Assembly: GCA_000720375.1 (NCBI GenBank)
Contig: JOAA01000008.1
Span: forward strand, 1-64,000
DNA length: 64,000 nt
Direction: 5' to 3'
From: Rhodococcus rhodnii
GTDB taxonomy: Bacteria; Actinomycetota; Actinomycetes; Mycobacteriales; Pseudonocardiaceae
The notes under the pieces are model-generated. The model made no database searches, was not told the origin of the DNA, and saw nothing but the letters and a program-made list of their open reading frames with translations. Within the stretch, counting starts at the first letter, position 1. Each line of letters starts with the position of its first letter. The position numbers and the translations under genes were made by a program. Of the stretch, positions 9,519 through 17,977 are shown piece after piece.

Positions 9519-10053
9519 CGTTCAGCACACGTCGCATGATCTCCGGCGAGATCCGTGCCAGCTCACCCCACGTGATGTTCTTGTTCCGCAAATCAGCCCA
9601 GCTCGAGGCAGTCGGCCAACCCAAGGTGTCGCGCAGCGCGCGAGCTGCCAAATCGTCGATGGAAAGCCCGATCTGCGCCAGGAGTTGTTCGAGCAAGTCA
9701 GCGCCATCCCCGGGTGCGGCGCCATAGCGTCGGGCGTATGGCGAGATCTGACGAGGTAACTCATCGAGCTGTATTTGACCGGCCTGGAAGGCCTGCCGGA
9801 TCATCGTCGCGACATGACTGGCGTCGGCGTGTCTGTCAAGCAGGTCCTGGATCGTCCGGATCGGAGTCGTGACCGGCAGGCCGTCAAGCAGCATCACATC
9901 GGATTCACTCAGGTCCCCTCGGCGTAAGAACACGTTGGGATCGCGAGTCGTGCGCCTACGAGGAACAGTTATTTCAACGCGGTCGTTCGGCAGATCACCC
10001 AGGCCGTGCAGCCGAGCGGCGGACTCGTGTGAGACGACTTCGCTGGGTGGCGG
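9475..10053 (-). pseudogene. AbiEi-like antitoxin, N-terminally truncated
   Basis: The visible frame contains the C-terminal domain of an AbiEi-type transcriptional regulator: SEVVSHESAARLHGLGDLP, then VEITVPRRRTTRDPNVF, and DGLPVTTPIRTIQDLL. These match the DUF559-like/AbiEi_4 antitoxin family. The usual N-terminal winged helix is absent: a stop codon at 10056-10054 precedes the conserved region and no start codon occurs before GTG 9933, which is already deep in the domain. The 3' end overlaps the start of the AbiEii remnant by 44 bases, the normal operon order for this pair. Both halves of the system have decayed. Confidence 0.7.
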
Positions 10054-10126
10054 TCACGAACCGCTCAGTTGGATGAACCTGTCAACCGGCGCGGTACGCG
10101 TCAAAAAATCTGACAGGCTGTCGCGC

Positions 10127-10573
10127 ATGGGACTTCTGACCGACTACTTCTCGGCCGCATCCGATGAACTCGCGGCAACCGCGCTGCACGCACCCGGCGG
10201 ACCGCTGCATGCTGAGCCGCCGTTCAAAACCGTGGAGGCGAAGGGCATTGAGCCGTCGGTGACGTTAGCCAGATTGGCGATGGCGTTGACCGGTGAGGAC
10301 TACGACGTCGTGACGGCCGATCCTGGCTGGGATCGGGCGGTGGCCGACGACGAGGAGATGTACGTCTGCGGCGTGGCGGACAAGTTGCGGGACGCGCTCG
10401 CTCAAGCGGACGACGCACGGCTGCCGCAAGTCGCGGCGCAGTGGGCTGAGGCGGAGGAGTTCCTTGGCCACGCCGATCCTGAGTTTCTGACCGAGTTGGT
10501 CAAGGAACTGGTCGATCTGGCCAGGCATGCGACTGAACAGGGCGAACGCCTGTACGTCTGGGTCTGTCTCTGA
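10127..10573 (+). CDS. Hypothetical protein, soluble, acidic
   Basis: A 148-residue protein starting MGLLTDYFSAASDELAA. I do not recognise the family with certainty. It is acidic, helical and lacks membrane segments or a signal; it has a repeated helix pattern (DKLRDALAQADDARLP, WAEAEEF, ELVKELVDLARHA) and a C-terminal YVWVCL. Similar immunity-like or YfbM-like small proteins exist in actinomycetes, but no catalytic motif is visible. The ATG at 10127 has no clear ribosome site. It stands alone between the AbiE remnants and the amphi-Trp gene. Confidence 0.65.
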   Translation: MGLLTDYFSAASDELAATALHAPGGPLHAEPPFKTVEAKGIEPSVTLARLAMALTGEDYDVVTADPGWDRAVADDEEMYVCGVADKLRDALAQADDARLPQVAAQWAEAEEFLGHADPEFLTELVKELVDLARHATEQGERLYVWVCL

Positions 10574-10642
10574 GAAATCCGAGGGCACGGTTGAATACCG
10601 CGCACAGGCGCCTGCACTGGGGGCCCGGAGATCGGAGGTCAC

Positions 10643-10900
10643 ATGGCCGACGCAACACGGGATGTCGAGAAGATCTACGCCACCGCTGACGTGGTCGCGA
10701 AGCTGCGCAGGCTCGCGGACGCGTTGGAGTCCGAGACCCCGTTCCGCATTTCGATCGCGGGCGAGCGCATCCGCGTGCCCAAGCGTGCCGAGTTCTCCAT
10801 CGAGCACGAGCGGGGCGATGGTGAGGAAGAGATCGAGTTCCAGCTCAAGTGGACGATCGAAGAGGACGACGACGAAGACGACGAGGACAAGGTCGTCTGA
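10643..10900 (+). CDS. Amphi-Trp domain protein
   Basis: An 85-residue protein with an N-terminal helix (VVAKLRRLADALE) followed by the amphi-Trp pattern FRISIAGERIRVPKRAEFSIEHER and EIEFQLKW, ending in a run of Asp/Glu. The family is widespread in bacteria and archaea, often next to sugar-related or envelope genes, and has no assigned activity. The acidic tail (EEDDDEDDEDK) is conspicuous. It is followed directly by a strong terminator hairpin and convergent S37 peptidase genes. Confidence 0.75.
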   Translation: MADATRDVEKIYATADVVAKLRRLADALESETPFRISIAGERIRVPKRAEFSIEHERGDGEEEIEFQLKWTIEEDDDEDDEDKVV

Positions 10901-10910
10901 CAACCGCAAT

Positions 10911-10934
10911 GGGCCGGGCGCAACCGCCCGGCCC
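10911..10934. terminator. Bidirectional hairpin between convergent genes
   Basis: GGGCCGGGCG (10911-10920) and CGCCCGGCCC (10925-10934) form a perfect 10-bp GC stem with a CAAC tetraloop. It lies 10 bases after the amphi-Trp stop and 11 bases from the stop of the convergent S37 gene, so it can end both transcripts. There is no U-tract, as is normal in actinobacteria. Confidence 0.8.
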
Positions 10935-10945
10935 ACTCGGAACAC

Positions 10946-12331
10946 CTAGCGCGGGAAGCGGTCCCGTGCGTCTTCCAGCCTGTCGAAGTCGCTGACGCTC
11001 AACGTCTTCGCGGCGTTGGCGGGTGCGGGAACGTTCGCCCAGCGCTGCAACGCCTTGGTCGCGGCTTCGCGATCGGCAGGCACCAACTGGGAGATGTTCG
11101 CGCCGTGGTTCGCGCCTGGCGCCGTGTAGGTGTACGAGTCGCGCTTGCTGGGCACGAACGGCTCGGCGCCCCACGGGTCATTGGCGCCGTAGACGAACAG
11201 CATCTGGCTTGACTGGGTACGGACCCAGAAGTCGACGTCCAGCATCGGCAACGGGTCATGGCGCGACCGCAGCGACGGCGGCAGGTTCGAGTTGGCCTCA
11301 TAGAACGACGGCGGGTAGTGCGTCACGTCCCGCAGGTGCCTGAACTTCAACGCGGGCGCGCCCAACTGGGTCGCGGCCTGGTAGTAGTACGGCGCGTAGG
11401 CCAAGACGTCCTGGTCGGTGTAGAACGACCAGCCCGCGATGCCGTCGATCCACTCGTAGATCGCGTCGGACGACGCGGTCGTCGCCGGCACCTTCGCGCA
11501 GTCGGCCTGCTTGGAGTACTGCCAGAACGCCCACACCGTGTCCAGCACGGTCATCTCGAACGCCTTGTCAGCACTGCCAAGCACTTGGTTGAAGGTACGG
11601 CCGTTGGCCGCGGCCCACGCCTCGTACTTGGCCAGCAGTTCGGGGCGCCGCTCGAGGGCCTCGTGCTGGACGTCGTTGAGCGCCTGACGGCACGTGGCGT
11701 CGTCGCCGACCGTCTCGAAGAACTTGTCGTACGCCCGGTCGTAGTTGTTGATCACGTCGTTCGGGGCGACGTACGCGACCACTCCGTCGACGTCACGGGG
11801 GTAGAACCGCCGGTGGTACACCGAGGTCATGCCGCCCTTGCTGGCGCCGGTGGAGATCCACTTCTTCGAATAGATCGGCTTGAGCGCCTCGACGATCCGG
11901 TGGTGGTCGGTGGCCGCCTGCCAGATGTTCAGGTCGTCCCAGTCGGCCGGGTTGGGCCGGGACGGCTCGAAGAACCGCTGCTCCACCGAGATCTGGTTGC
12001 CGTCGATCAGCTGTGTCGGTTCGGAGCGGAACGCGGTCGTGCGCATGTTGTAGCCGCTGGTGTGCAGCACCATCGGCCGGTCGGTCGCCTTGTGCAGCAA
12101 CTGGAACCGCTGCTCGAACCGGCCCGCGGCCGGCCGCCGGTGGTCGGCGGCCTGCGAATAGCTCAGGATGAAGAACCGGTAGCCCGCCGGTGCCGTCCCC
12201 TCCGACACCACCGTCAGTCCGGGCACGTGCTTGAGCCGCGCCACGATGTCCTCTTCGGCCGTGGCGACTGGCGCCAGGCCGAACGTCAACGCGGTGACCA
12301 CACTGGCCACCAGCGCTTTTCGCAGTAACAC
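10946..12331 (-). CDS. Secreted S37-family prolyl (tripeptidyl) aminopeptidase
   Basis: A 461-residue exported peptidase. A signal peptide ends near VATAEE. The catalytic domain is an alpha/beta hydrolase of the S37 family, which removes N-terminal tripeptides or proline-containing peptides. It shows ISTGASKGGMTSVYHRRFYP with the nucleophile serine in GASKGG, then DVDGVVAYVAPND, the LFVYGANDPWGAEPF acid region and a final histidine region (PGANHGANI). The start is GTG 12331 with GAGGAGA upstream. It lies 102 bases downstream of a second, very similar gene on the same strand, so the two are a tandem duplication. Confidence 0.9.
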   Translation of the reverse strand: MLLRKALVASVVTALTFGLAPVATAEEDIVARLKHVPGLTVVSEGTAPAGYRFFILSYSQAADHRRPAAGRFEQRFQLLHKATDRPMVLHTSGYNMRTTAFRSEPTQLIDGNQISVEQRFFEPSRPNPADWDDLNIWQAATDHHRIVEALKPIYSKKWISTGASKGGMTSVYHRRFYPRDVDGVVAYVAPNDVINNYDRAYDKFFETVGDDATCRQALNDVQHEALERRPELLAKYEAWAAANGRTFNQVLGSADKAFEMTVLDTVWAFWQYSKQADCAKVPATTASSDAIYEWIDGIAGWSFYTDQDVLAYAPYYYQAATQLGAPALKFRHLRDVTHYPPSFYEANSNLPPSLRSRHDPLPMLDVDFWVRTQSSQMLFVYGANDPWGAEPFVPSKRDSYTYTAPGANHGANISQLVPADREAATKALQRWANVPAPANAAKTLSVSDFDRLEDARDRFPR

Positions 12332-12433
12332 GCCGATCTCCTCACTCCCAGCGGCGAATCAGCGCATTCTGGCAAGAAATCGCCGGACCGGATAGCTACC
12401 TAAGTCGCTAACCAGGGGAAACCGCCCTTTAGT

Positions 12434-13723
12434 TCACCCGATCCATCGGCGCAGGGCTTGCACAGCGGCGTCCCGTTCGCTGGGCGTCAAGGCCGCGATA
12501 CTCGTCGTGACATGGTTGGCATCCGGCGCGGTGTAGCTGTACGAGTCGTTCGTGCTGGGCACGAAGGGTTCAGCGCCCCACGGGTCGTTTTGCCCGTAGA
12601 TGAACAGCATCCGGCTCGACTGCGTACGCACCCACGTATCGATGTCCGCCATCGGCTGCGGGTCGTGCGGGGAGCGTAAGTGCGGCGGCAGGTTCGAATT
12701 CGCACCGTAGAACGACGCCTCGTAACGCATCACGTCCCGAAGGTGCGCGAACTTCAACGAAGGCCAGCCCAATTGGGTCGCCGCCTGGTAGGAGTACGGC
12801 ACGAACGGCATGGCACCTTGATCCGTGTACGTCGACCAGCCGTCGATGACGTCGATGAACCGGTAGATGTCGTCGGTCGTCGCCGTCACGCCAGGCACTC
12901 TGTCGCAATAGGATGGTCCGTGGAACTGCCAGAACGACCAGGCCGTGTCCAGCACCGTGAACTCGAAGGCCTTGTCGGCCGTGCCGTGTAACTGGGTGAA
13001 CGTGTACCCGCTCGCAGCTGCCCACGCCTCGAACTTGGGTACGAGCTCGGCACGGCGTCTGAGCGCCTCGTGTTGCAGGGTGTTCAGCGCCGCGCGGCAC
13101 TCCGGCGTCCCGACTGTGCCGAAGAACGTGTCGTACGCGTCGTCTTGGTCGTTGTCGCGGTCGTTCGGAGCGACGTACGCCACCACACCGTCCACATCGG
13201 CCGGATAGAACCTGCGGTGGTACACCGAGGCCATGCCGCCCTTGCTGGATCCGGTGGCGATCCACTTGCCGCGATAGATCTGCTTGAGCGCCACGATGAT
13301 CCGGTGGTGATCCGATGCGGCCTGTCTGATGGTCAGGTGCCTCCAATCCGCCTGCTGTGGCCGTGACGGTTGGAAGAACCGCGCCTCCACCGAGATCTGG
13401 TTGCCGTCCACGAGTTGCGTCGGCTCAGCCTGGAATGGCGTGGTGCGCATGGTGTATCCGCTGGTGTGCACCACCATCGGCCGACTCGTTTCCTTGTGCA
13501 GCAACTGGATTCGTTGCTGAAACGAGCCGGCCGACGGCGTGTCGTGGTCAGCGGGTTGTGAGTAGGTGAGAATGAAGAACCGGTAGCCGGCGGGCGCGGC
13601 GGACTCCGACACGACAGTCATCCCCGGCACCAGCTTGAGCCGGGCCAGGATGTCTGCCTGCGCAGCCGCCGGAAGTGCGGGTGCGAGAACGAACGCCAAG
13701 ACGGCGATGAGAAACACCCGCAT
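12434..13723 (-). CDS. Secreted S37-family peptidase, tandem paralogue
   Basis: A 429-residue protein closely similar to its downstream neighbour throughout: LARLKLVPGMTVVSESAAPAGYRF, IATGSSKGGMASVYHRRFYP with the nucleophile serine, DVDGVVAYVAPND, LFIYGQNDPWGAEPF and the histidine in DANHVTT. It lacks the last 25 or so residues of the paralogue. A signal peptide (MRVFLIAVLAFVLAPALPAAA) directs export. The two copies have diverged in surface loops, suggesting different substrate ranges rather than a recent copy. The gap between them holds no clear promoter or terminator, so they may be co-transcribed. Confidence 0.9.
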   Translation of the reverse strand: MRVFLIAVLAFVLAPALPAAAQADILARLKLVPGMTVVSESAAPAGYRFFILTYSQPADHDTPSAGSFQQRIQLLHKETSRPMVVHTSGYTMRTTPFQAEPTQLVDGNQISVEARFFQPSRPQQADWRHLTIRQAASDHHRIIVALKQIYRGKWIATGSSKGGMASVYHRRFYPADVDGVVAYVAPNDRDNDQDDAYDTFFGTVGTPECRAALNTLQHEALRRRAELVPKFEAWAAASGYTFTQLHGTADKAFEFTVLDTAWSFWQFHGPSYCDRVPGVTATTDDIYRFIDVIDGWSTYTDQGAMPFVPYSYQAATQLGWPSLKFAHLRDVMRYEASFYGANSNLPPHLRSPHDPQPMADIDTWVRTQSSRMLFIYGQNDPWGAEPFVPSTNDSYSYTAPDANHVTTSIAALTPSERDAAVQALRRWIG

Positions 13724-13789
13724 GCTTCCTTCTTACCCGCCTGCGGCGGAGCTGTACCGGGCTCCCGGATCAATTCGCCTGTTCGGGTG

Positions 13790-14989
13790 TCATGGCGTCG
13801 CCAATGCTTCAGTCGGTGACAATCGGCTTGCCCTGATCGCCGGATAGAGTCCCGCGATCATGCCGATGATCATCGTCGCGACCACACCTCCGGCGGACGC
13901 CCACGCCGGGACGACCGACGGCCAATCCTGGTACGCCGCATAGGAAACAGTCACCACGACACCGAGCAGCACACCACCGAGCCCGCCCAAAGCCGACAGC
14001 AGCAACGATTCCGCGAGGAACTGGATCCGCACCTGGCCACGGGTCGCGCCGAGTGACCGCCGCAGACCGATCTCAGCCCGGCGTTCCAGCACGGAGATGA
14101 CCATCGTATTCGCCACGCCAACGCCACCGACCAGCAAGGCGACCGCGCCAAGGCCGAGCAGCAACCCGTTCAGGGTCTGGTCGGTCGCTTGCTTGGCAGC
14201 CAACGCGTCGGACGGCCGGGACACCGAGACCTCGTTGGGGTTCTCCGGATTCGCCGTCGCCGCGAGCACCGCCTGCACGGCTTCGACGGCGTCCTCCCGC
14301 GTTCGCGTGTAGACAGTCGTGGCGTAACCGTCGAACTTCAACGACTGTTCGGCGATCGGCCAGCCGATCAACGCCGCTGTGTCCAGCTCGGGCGCGAGCG
14401 GCACAGGATTCAGCACGCCGACCACCGTGAACCACTGATCGCCAAGGTAGACGCGCTGATCCGGCCCGGCCACGCCGACGCCGAGGCGTTCCGCCGTCTT
14501 GTGGCCAAGCACAACCGCGGGATAACGCGCGTTGGCGTCGTTGAGGAACGCACCGCTCATAACCGAAGCACCAACGGTGTCAGGCAGATCTGGCCTTGCG
14601 GCCAGCACGGCGATGCCGCCTGACTGCGTCTCCGGGATCCGGTCGTTGCGGTAGACCTTGGCACCGACCACTTTGCCGGTCGCCGACGTGGACAGCACCG
14701 GCTCGATCCGGTCGATCATGCCGATCGACGAGTCCGGCAGGTGGCTCTGCTCGCCGAACAGCGACTGGCCAGGGCCGACGGTGAGCAGGTTGGTGCCGAG
14801 CGCGGCCAGCTGGCGGTCCAGGTTCTCCCGGCTGGACGTGGAGATCCCGACGACCGAGATCATCGCGGCGATCCCGATCGCGATGCCCAGCGCGGACAGG
14901 AACACGCGCAGCGGCCGCGCCCGCAGTCCCGCCCCACCGACTCGGAGCACGTCACGCACGCTCAGCCGCGCTGGTCGCAGGTCAGCCAC
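13790..14989 (-). CDS. MacB-type ABC transporter permease (FtsX domain)
   Basis: A 399-residue permease of the MacB/FtsX class, which uses ATP to move an external domain rather than carry substrate through the membrane. There is one N-terminal helix ([22 protein letters not shown]), a large extracellular MacB_PCD-like domain (about residues 45-260), and three C-terminal helices with the conserved [27 protein letters not shown] coupling segment (shown in parts). The GTG at 14989 overlaps the ATPase stop by eight bases; a longer upstream frame exists but would bury the ATPase end. It is the last gene of a four-gene operon. Confidence 0.88.
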   Translation of the reverse strand: MADLRPARLSVRDVLRVGGAGLRARPLRVFLSALGIAIGIAAMISVVGISTSSRENLDRQLAALGTNLLTVGPGQSLFGEQSHLPDSSIGMIDRIEPVLSTSATGKVVGAKVYRNDRIPETQSGGIAVLAARPDLPDTVGASVMSGAFLNDANARYPAVVLGHKTAERLGVGVAGPDQRVYLGDQWFTVVGVLNPVPLAPELDTAALIGWPIAEQSLKFDGYATTVYTRTREDAVEAVQAVLAATANPENPNEVSVSRPSDALAAKQATDQTLNGLLLGLGAVALLVGGVGVANTMVISVLERRAEIGLRRSLGATRGQVRIQFLAESLLLSALGGLGGVLLGVVVTVSYAAYQDWPSVVPAWASAGGVVATMIIGMIAGLYPAIRASRLSPTEALATP

Positions 14990-15656
14990 GGTGATCACCC
15001 ACGATCTCGCCGTCACGCATGTCCACCTGGCGCGGCAGACCGGCCGCGATGTCCCGGTCATGCGTGATGATCACGACTGTCGTGCCCGCCGCGTTCAGTT
15101 CACGCAGCAACGCGATCACACCGGCGCCGGACTGCGTGTCCAGATTGCCGGTCGGCTCGTCTGCCAGCAGCAATGCCGGTTCACCGACGACCGCACGAGC
15201 GATCGCGACACGTTGCCGTTCGCCACCGGACATCTCGTGCGGCTGGTGATCCACCCGATGCCCGAGCCCGACCCTGCCGAGTGCTTCCCTGGCTTGACGT
15301 CTGCGCTCCCGCAGATTCGTTCCGGTGTAAAGCAGACCGTCGGCCACGTTGTCCAAAGCAGACACACCGGCGGCCAGATGGAACTGCTGGAACACGAATC
15401 CCAGCACGCGGGCCCGGAGCGCGGACAGCTCACGGTCGGTCAGTGAGTGCACGTCGTACTCCTCGACGTGCACGGATCCCGCGCTCGGCCGGTCGAGCGT
15501 GCCGATCATGTTGAGCATCGTCGACTTCCCTGAACCTGACGGCCCGACGATCCCGACGAGCTCGCCACGGCCGATGGCCACGCTGACCTCGCGTAACGCC
15601 GTGACACCGCCGGGATACACCCTGCTGACACCGCGAAGCTCGACGACTGGGGTCAC
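14982..15656 (-). CDS. MacB/LolD-type ABC transporter ATPase
   Basis: A 224-residue nucleotide-binding subunit. It carries Walker [10 protein letters not shown] (about residues 38-46), the Q-loop in VFQQFHL, the signature [14 protein letters not shown], Walker [13 protein letters not shown] and the switch histidine in IITHDRD. These features place it in the family partnering FtsX-like permeases such as MacB and LolD. It overlaps the adaptor gene upstream by four bases and the permease gene downstream by eight, so all are translated from one message. Confidence 0.93.
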   Translation of the reverse strand: MTPVVELRGVSRVYPGGVTALREVSVAIGRGELVGIVGPSGSGKSTMLNMIGTLDRPSAGSVHVEEYDVHSLTDRELSALRARVLGFVFQQFHLAAGVSALDNVADGLLYTGTNLRERRRQAREALGRVGLGHRVDHQPHEMSGGERQRVAIARAVVGEPALLLADEPTGNLDTQSGAGVIALLRELNAAGTTVVIITHDRDIAAGLPRQVDMRDGEIVGDHRG

Positions 15657-16711
15657 TTCGGCACTCCCACAACGGTTCCCGCGCTGATCCCCGTGCCCCG
15701 GATCTCCACCTTGCCGTCGGCGAACATGCCGGTCTCCACAGCGACATACCTGCTGGTAGAGCCGTCGAGGACCTGGACTCCATAGCCGCCTTCGGCCAGG
15801 GCGACCAACGCGCCGACGGGCACGGCGAGCACGTTCTCCCGCTTGTCGGACACCAGGGTGACGTCGACCGGAGCCGAGTCCAGCCGGCCCGCCGCGGCTT
15901 GATCCGCAAGCGTCACAACGACTTCGATCGTGCTCGTGGTGGAGCTGCCCTGCTGCGCGGGCTGAGCGACCGCGACACTGCCGACGGACGACACCGTGCC
16001 CGCGACGGACTTGCCGTCCGGCAACGTCACGTTCGCCGAGATCCCTTGGCTGACCAGGTGTTGCTTGGCCACGTCGAGCTGGACCGTGACGGTCCTTGTC
16101 GTCCCGGTGTACTTCATCACCTGGCCATTGGCCGGTCCTCCGACCTGGGTCAGCAACTCGGCGACCCGGATCTCACCGGGCACGACCACGATGTCCGACG
16201 TCTGCACGGTGCCGTTCTCCGGCTTGCCGAGGTCCTCCTGCCACTGCTTCACAGCGGTCGCCGTGGCCGAGGTGAACTCGTTGTCGACGGTGAAACCCTT
16301 GTAGCCCAACGCCTGCAGGTTCTCCTCGAACTGCTTGACGTCGTTGCCCTCGACACCGGACTTCAACACCCGATACGGCGGGATGTTCCCGTAGAACGCC
16401 GGAACCGGCAGGTCGTCGACCGAATACACGTTCTCGCCACGGGTGATCACCTCACCCGCCGCGGGCAGCCACGTCACGGTCCCCGGAGCGGTTCGCATCA
16501 GCGGGTGCTGTGTGCCGTAGCCCAAGGTCCCGGACACCTTCTCGGTGCTGGTCAGCGTGGTCGACGTGACCTTGGCGCTGCTCGGCGGCAGCCCGGTGGA
16601 CGGTGGCGGCGCCGGGTCCGTACCACCGAAACCGAACGCCGCCACACCCCCAGCGCCCACCACGACAACGGCCGCGCCCAGTCCGGCAGCCATGCGAGTA
16701 GCGCGTTTCAT
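15653..16711 (-). CDS. Membrane-fusion adaptor with peptidoglycan-binding domain
   Basis: A 352-residue exported protein with an N-terminal membrane anchor (about residues 8-28) and a proline-rich linker. A PG_binding_1-like domain follows at about residues 115-160 ([20 protein letters not shown], then [13 protein letters not shown]), and then a HlyD/MacA-type beta-barrel and barrel-sandwich region ([35 protein letters not shown]). Adaptors of this kind replace the outer-membrane link of Gram-negative pumps with contact to the cell wall. The position between a lipoprotein and the ATPase/permease pair indicates one export or signalling complex. Confidence 0.82.
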   Translation of the reverse strand: MKRATRMAAGLGAAVVVVGAGGVAAFGFGGTDPAPPPSTGLPPSSAKVTSTTLTSTEKVSGTLGYGTQHPLMRTAPGTVTWLPAAGEVITRGENVYSVDDLPVPAFYGNIPPYRVLKSGVEGNDVKQFEENLQALGYKGFTVDNEFTSATATAVKQWQEDLGKPENGTVQTSDIVVVPGEIRVAELLTQVGGPANGQVMKYTGTTRTVTVQLDVAKQHLVSQGISANVTLPDGKSVAGTVSSVGSVAVAQPAQQGSSTTSTIEVVVTLADQAAAGRLDSAPVDVTLVSDKRENVLAVPVGALVALAEGGYGVQVLDGSTSRYVAVETGMFADGKVEIRGTGISAGTVVGVPK

Positions 16712-17232
16712 CGGCCCAGCCGCCCCGGAACCTTGTCCTGGCAGGCCTCCATCGCCTTCTTGAAGGCCGGGCTGTTGCGGTCGATGCCCTGCAGCGTGCC
16801 CAAGCCGAGGTTCGGGCTGTTCGGGTCCGGGTCAGGCACGTCGACCCCGTTGTCCCGCAAGCACTGCGTCAGCGCACGAAGCTGGTCGATCAGCTTCGGG
16901 TCGAGCTTGGACAGATCGCCGCCGCCGGGCAGGAACTGCTTGCACGCGTCCATGGCCTTCTGGAACGCGGGGCTGTTGCGGTCGATCTTCGAGTTGTCCC
17001 AGTCGCCCCCGCCGCCGTTCGGGTCCGGGTCAGGCACGTCGATCCCGTTGTCGCGCATGCATTTGGCGAACTTCTGCATCTGCTCGTCGGTGCTGCCGGC
17101 CTGCGTGGTGGTTGTCGGCGGCGCGCCGGAGCTGTTCCCGCCTGCCGAGGCGATTCCCTGGTTGGAGTTCCCCTCGCTGCTGCACGCGCCGAGCAGCAGC
17201 AGAAGGGTTATCGCAGTAATGATCCGTCGCAT
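16708..17232 (-). CDS. Lipoprotein with two copies of a Cys-Asp-Pro repeat
   Basis: A 174-residue lipoprotein with lipobox LGAC (Cys17) and a Ser/Thr/Gly linker. The mature part holds two copies of one module: FAKCMRDNGIDVPDPDPN ... DRNSPAFQKAMDACK (about residues 56-96) and LTQCLRDNGVDVPDPDPN ... DRNSPAFKKAMEACQ (about 125-167). Each module has two cysteines bracketing a DPDPN acidic turn, likely one disulfide each. The family is seen in actinobacterial MacB operons; its function is not known to me. It is the first gene of the operon and overlaps the adaptor gene by four bases. Confidence 0.72.
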   Translation of the reverse strand: MRRIITAITLLLLLGACSSEGNSNQGIASAGGNSSGAPPTTTTQAGSTDEQMQKFAKCMRDNGIDVPDPDPNGGGGDWDNSKIDRNSPAFQKAMDACKQFLPGGGDLSKLDPKLIDQLRALTQCLRDNGVDVPDPDPNSPNLGLGTLQGIDRNSPAFKKAMEACQDKVPGRLGR

Positions 17233-17326
17233 GGTTGTCAGTCGAACAGGGTGGCCATAACCCGGGCATAACTCGATCGGGCAGAGTTAACGGTCACGTT
17301 ATGGCCGTCTCGCCGATGATGGGTAC

Positions 17327-17977
17327 ATGCGAGTTCTGGTGGTCGAGGACGAGCCGATCCTCGCGGACGCGATCGCCGAGTGGCTGCGGCGCGAGGCGTT
17401 CGCGGTGGACGTCGCGCATCGTGGGGACCTTGCGCTGGAACGACTCGCCGTGAACTCCTACGACGTGGTCGTGCTGGACCGTGACATCCCGGTGGTGCAC
17501 GGCGACGAGGTGTGCCGTTCAGTCGCCGGCGGTGAAACGCGCATCCTCATGCTCACGGCCGCCTCAGGGGTCCGTGACCGGGTCGCGGGGCTGGGTTTGG
17601 GCGCCGACGACTACCTGCCCAAGCCGTTCGCCTTCGTGGAACTGTCCGCGCGTGTGCACGCCTTGCTGCGCCGGACCAGGCCGGCCGCGCCTCCGGTGTT
17701 GCAACGCGCTGGGCTGCGAATCGATCCGGGCAGGCGCGAAGTCAGCCGGGACGGTCAGGCGATCACGTTGGCCAACAAGGAATTCGCGTTGCTCACCGAG
17801 CTCGTCCGCGCCGATGGCGCGGTCGTGTCCACCGAGCACCTGCTGGAGAAGGTCTGGGATGAGCACATCGATCCGTTCACCAATGTCGTGCGGGTGACCA
17901 TGATGAAACTACGGCGCAAACTCGGTGATCCGCCGATCGTGGAAACGGTCGCAGGCGTGGGATACCGGATCCGATGA
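17327..17977 (+). CDS. OmpR/PhoB-family response regulator
   Basis: A 216-residue two-component regulator. The receiver domain has the acidic pair EDEP near the N-terminus, the phospho-acceptor Asp in VVVLDRDIPVVHG (about residue 51), and the Lys in YLPKPFAF. The C-terminal winged helix ends LRRKLGDPPIVETVAGVGYRIR. It starts 94 bases from the divergent lipoprotein-export operon, so that operon is the likely target. The downstream kinase overlaps it by four bases. Confidence 0.93.
   Translation: MRVLVVEDEPILADAIAEWLRREAFAVDVAHRGDLALERLAVNSYDVVVLDRDIPVVHGDEVCRSVAGGETRILMLTAASGVRDRVAGLGLGADDYLPKPFAFVELSARVHALLRRTRPAAPPVLQRAGLRIDPGRREVSRDGQAITLANKEFALLTELVRADGAVVSTEHLLEKVWDEHIDPFTNVVRVTMMKLRRKLGDPPIVETVAGVGYRIR

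Noticed and set aside
11258..12328. Long plus-strand open frame opposite the S37 peptidase
   Set aside because: Arg/Val/Gly/His-rich low-complexity translation with no domain, and the minus-strand frame has a signal peptide, catalytic motifs and a ribosome site. It is an antisense shadow of GC-rich coding DNA.
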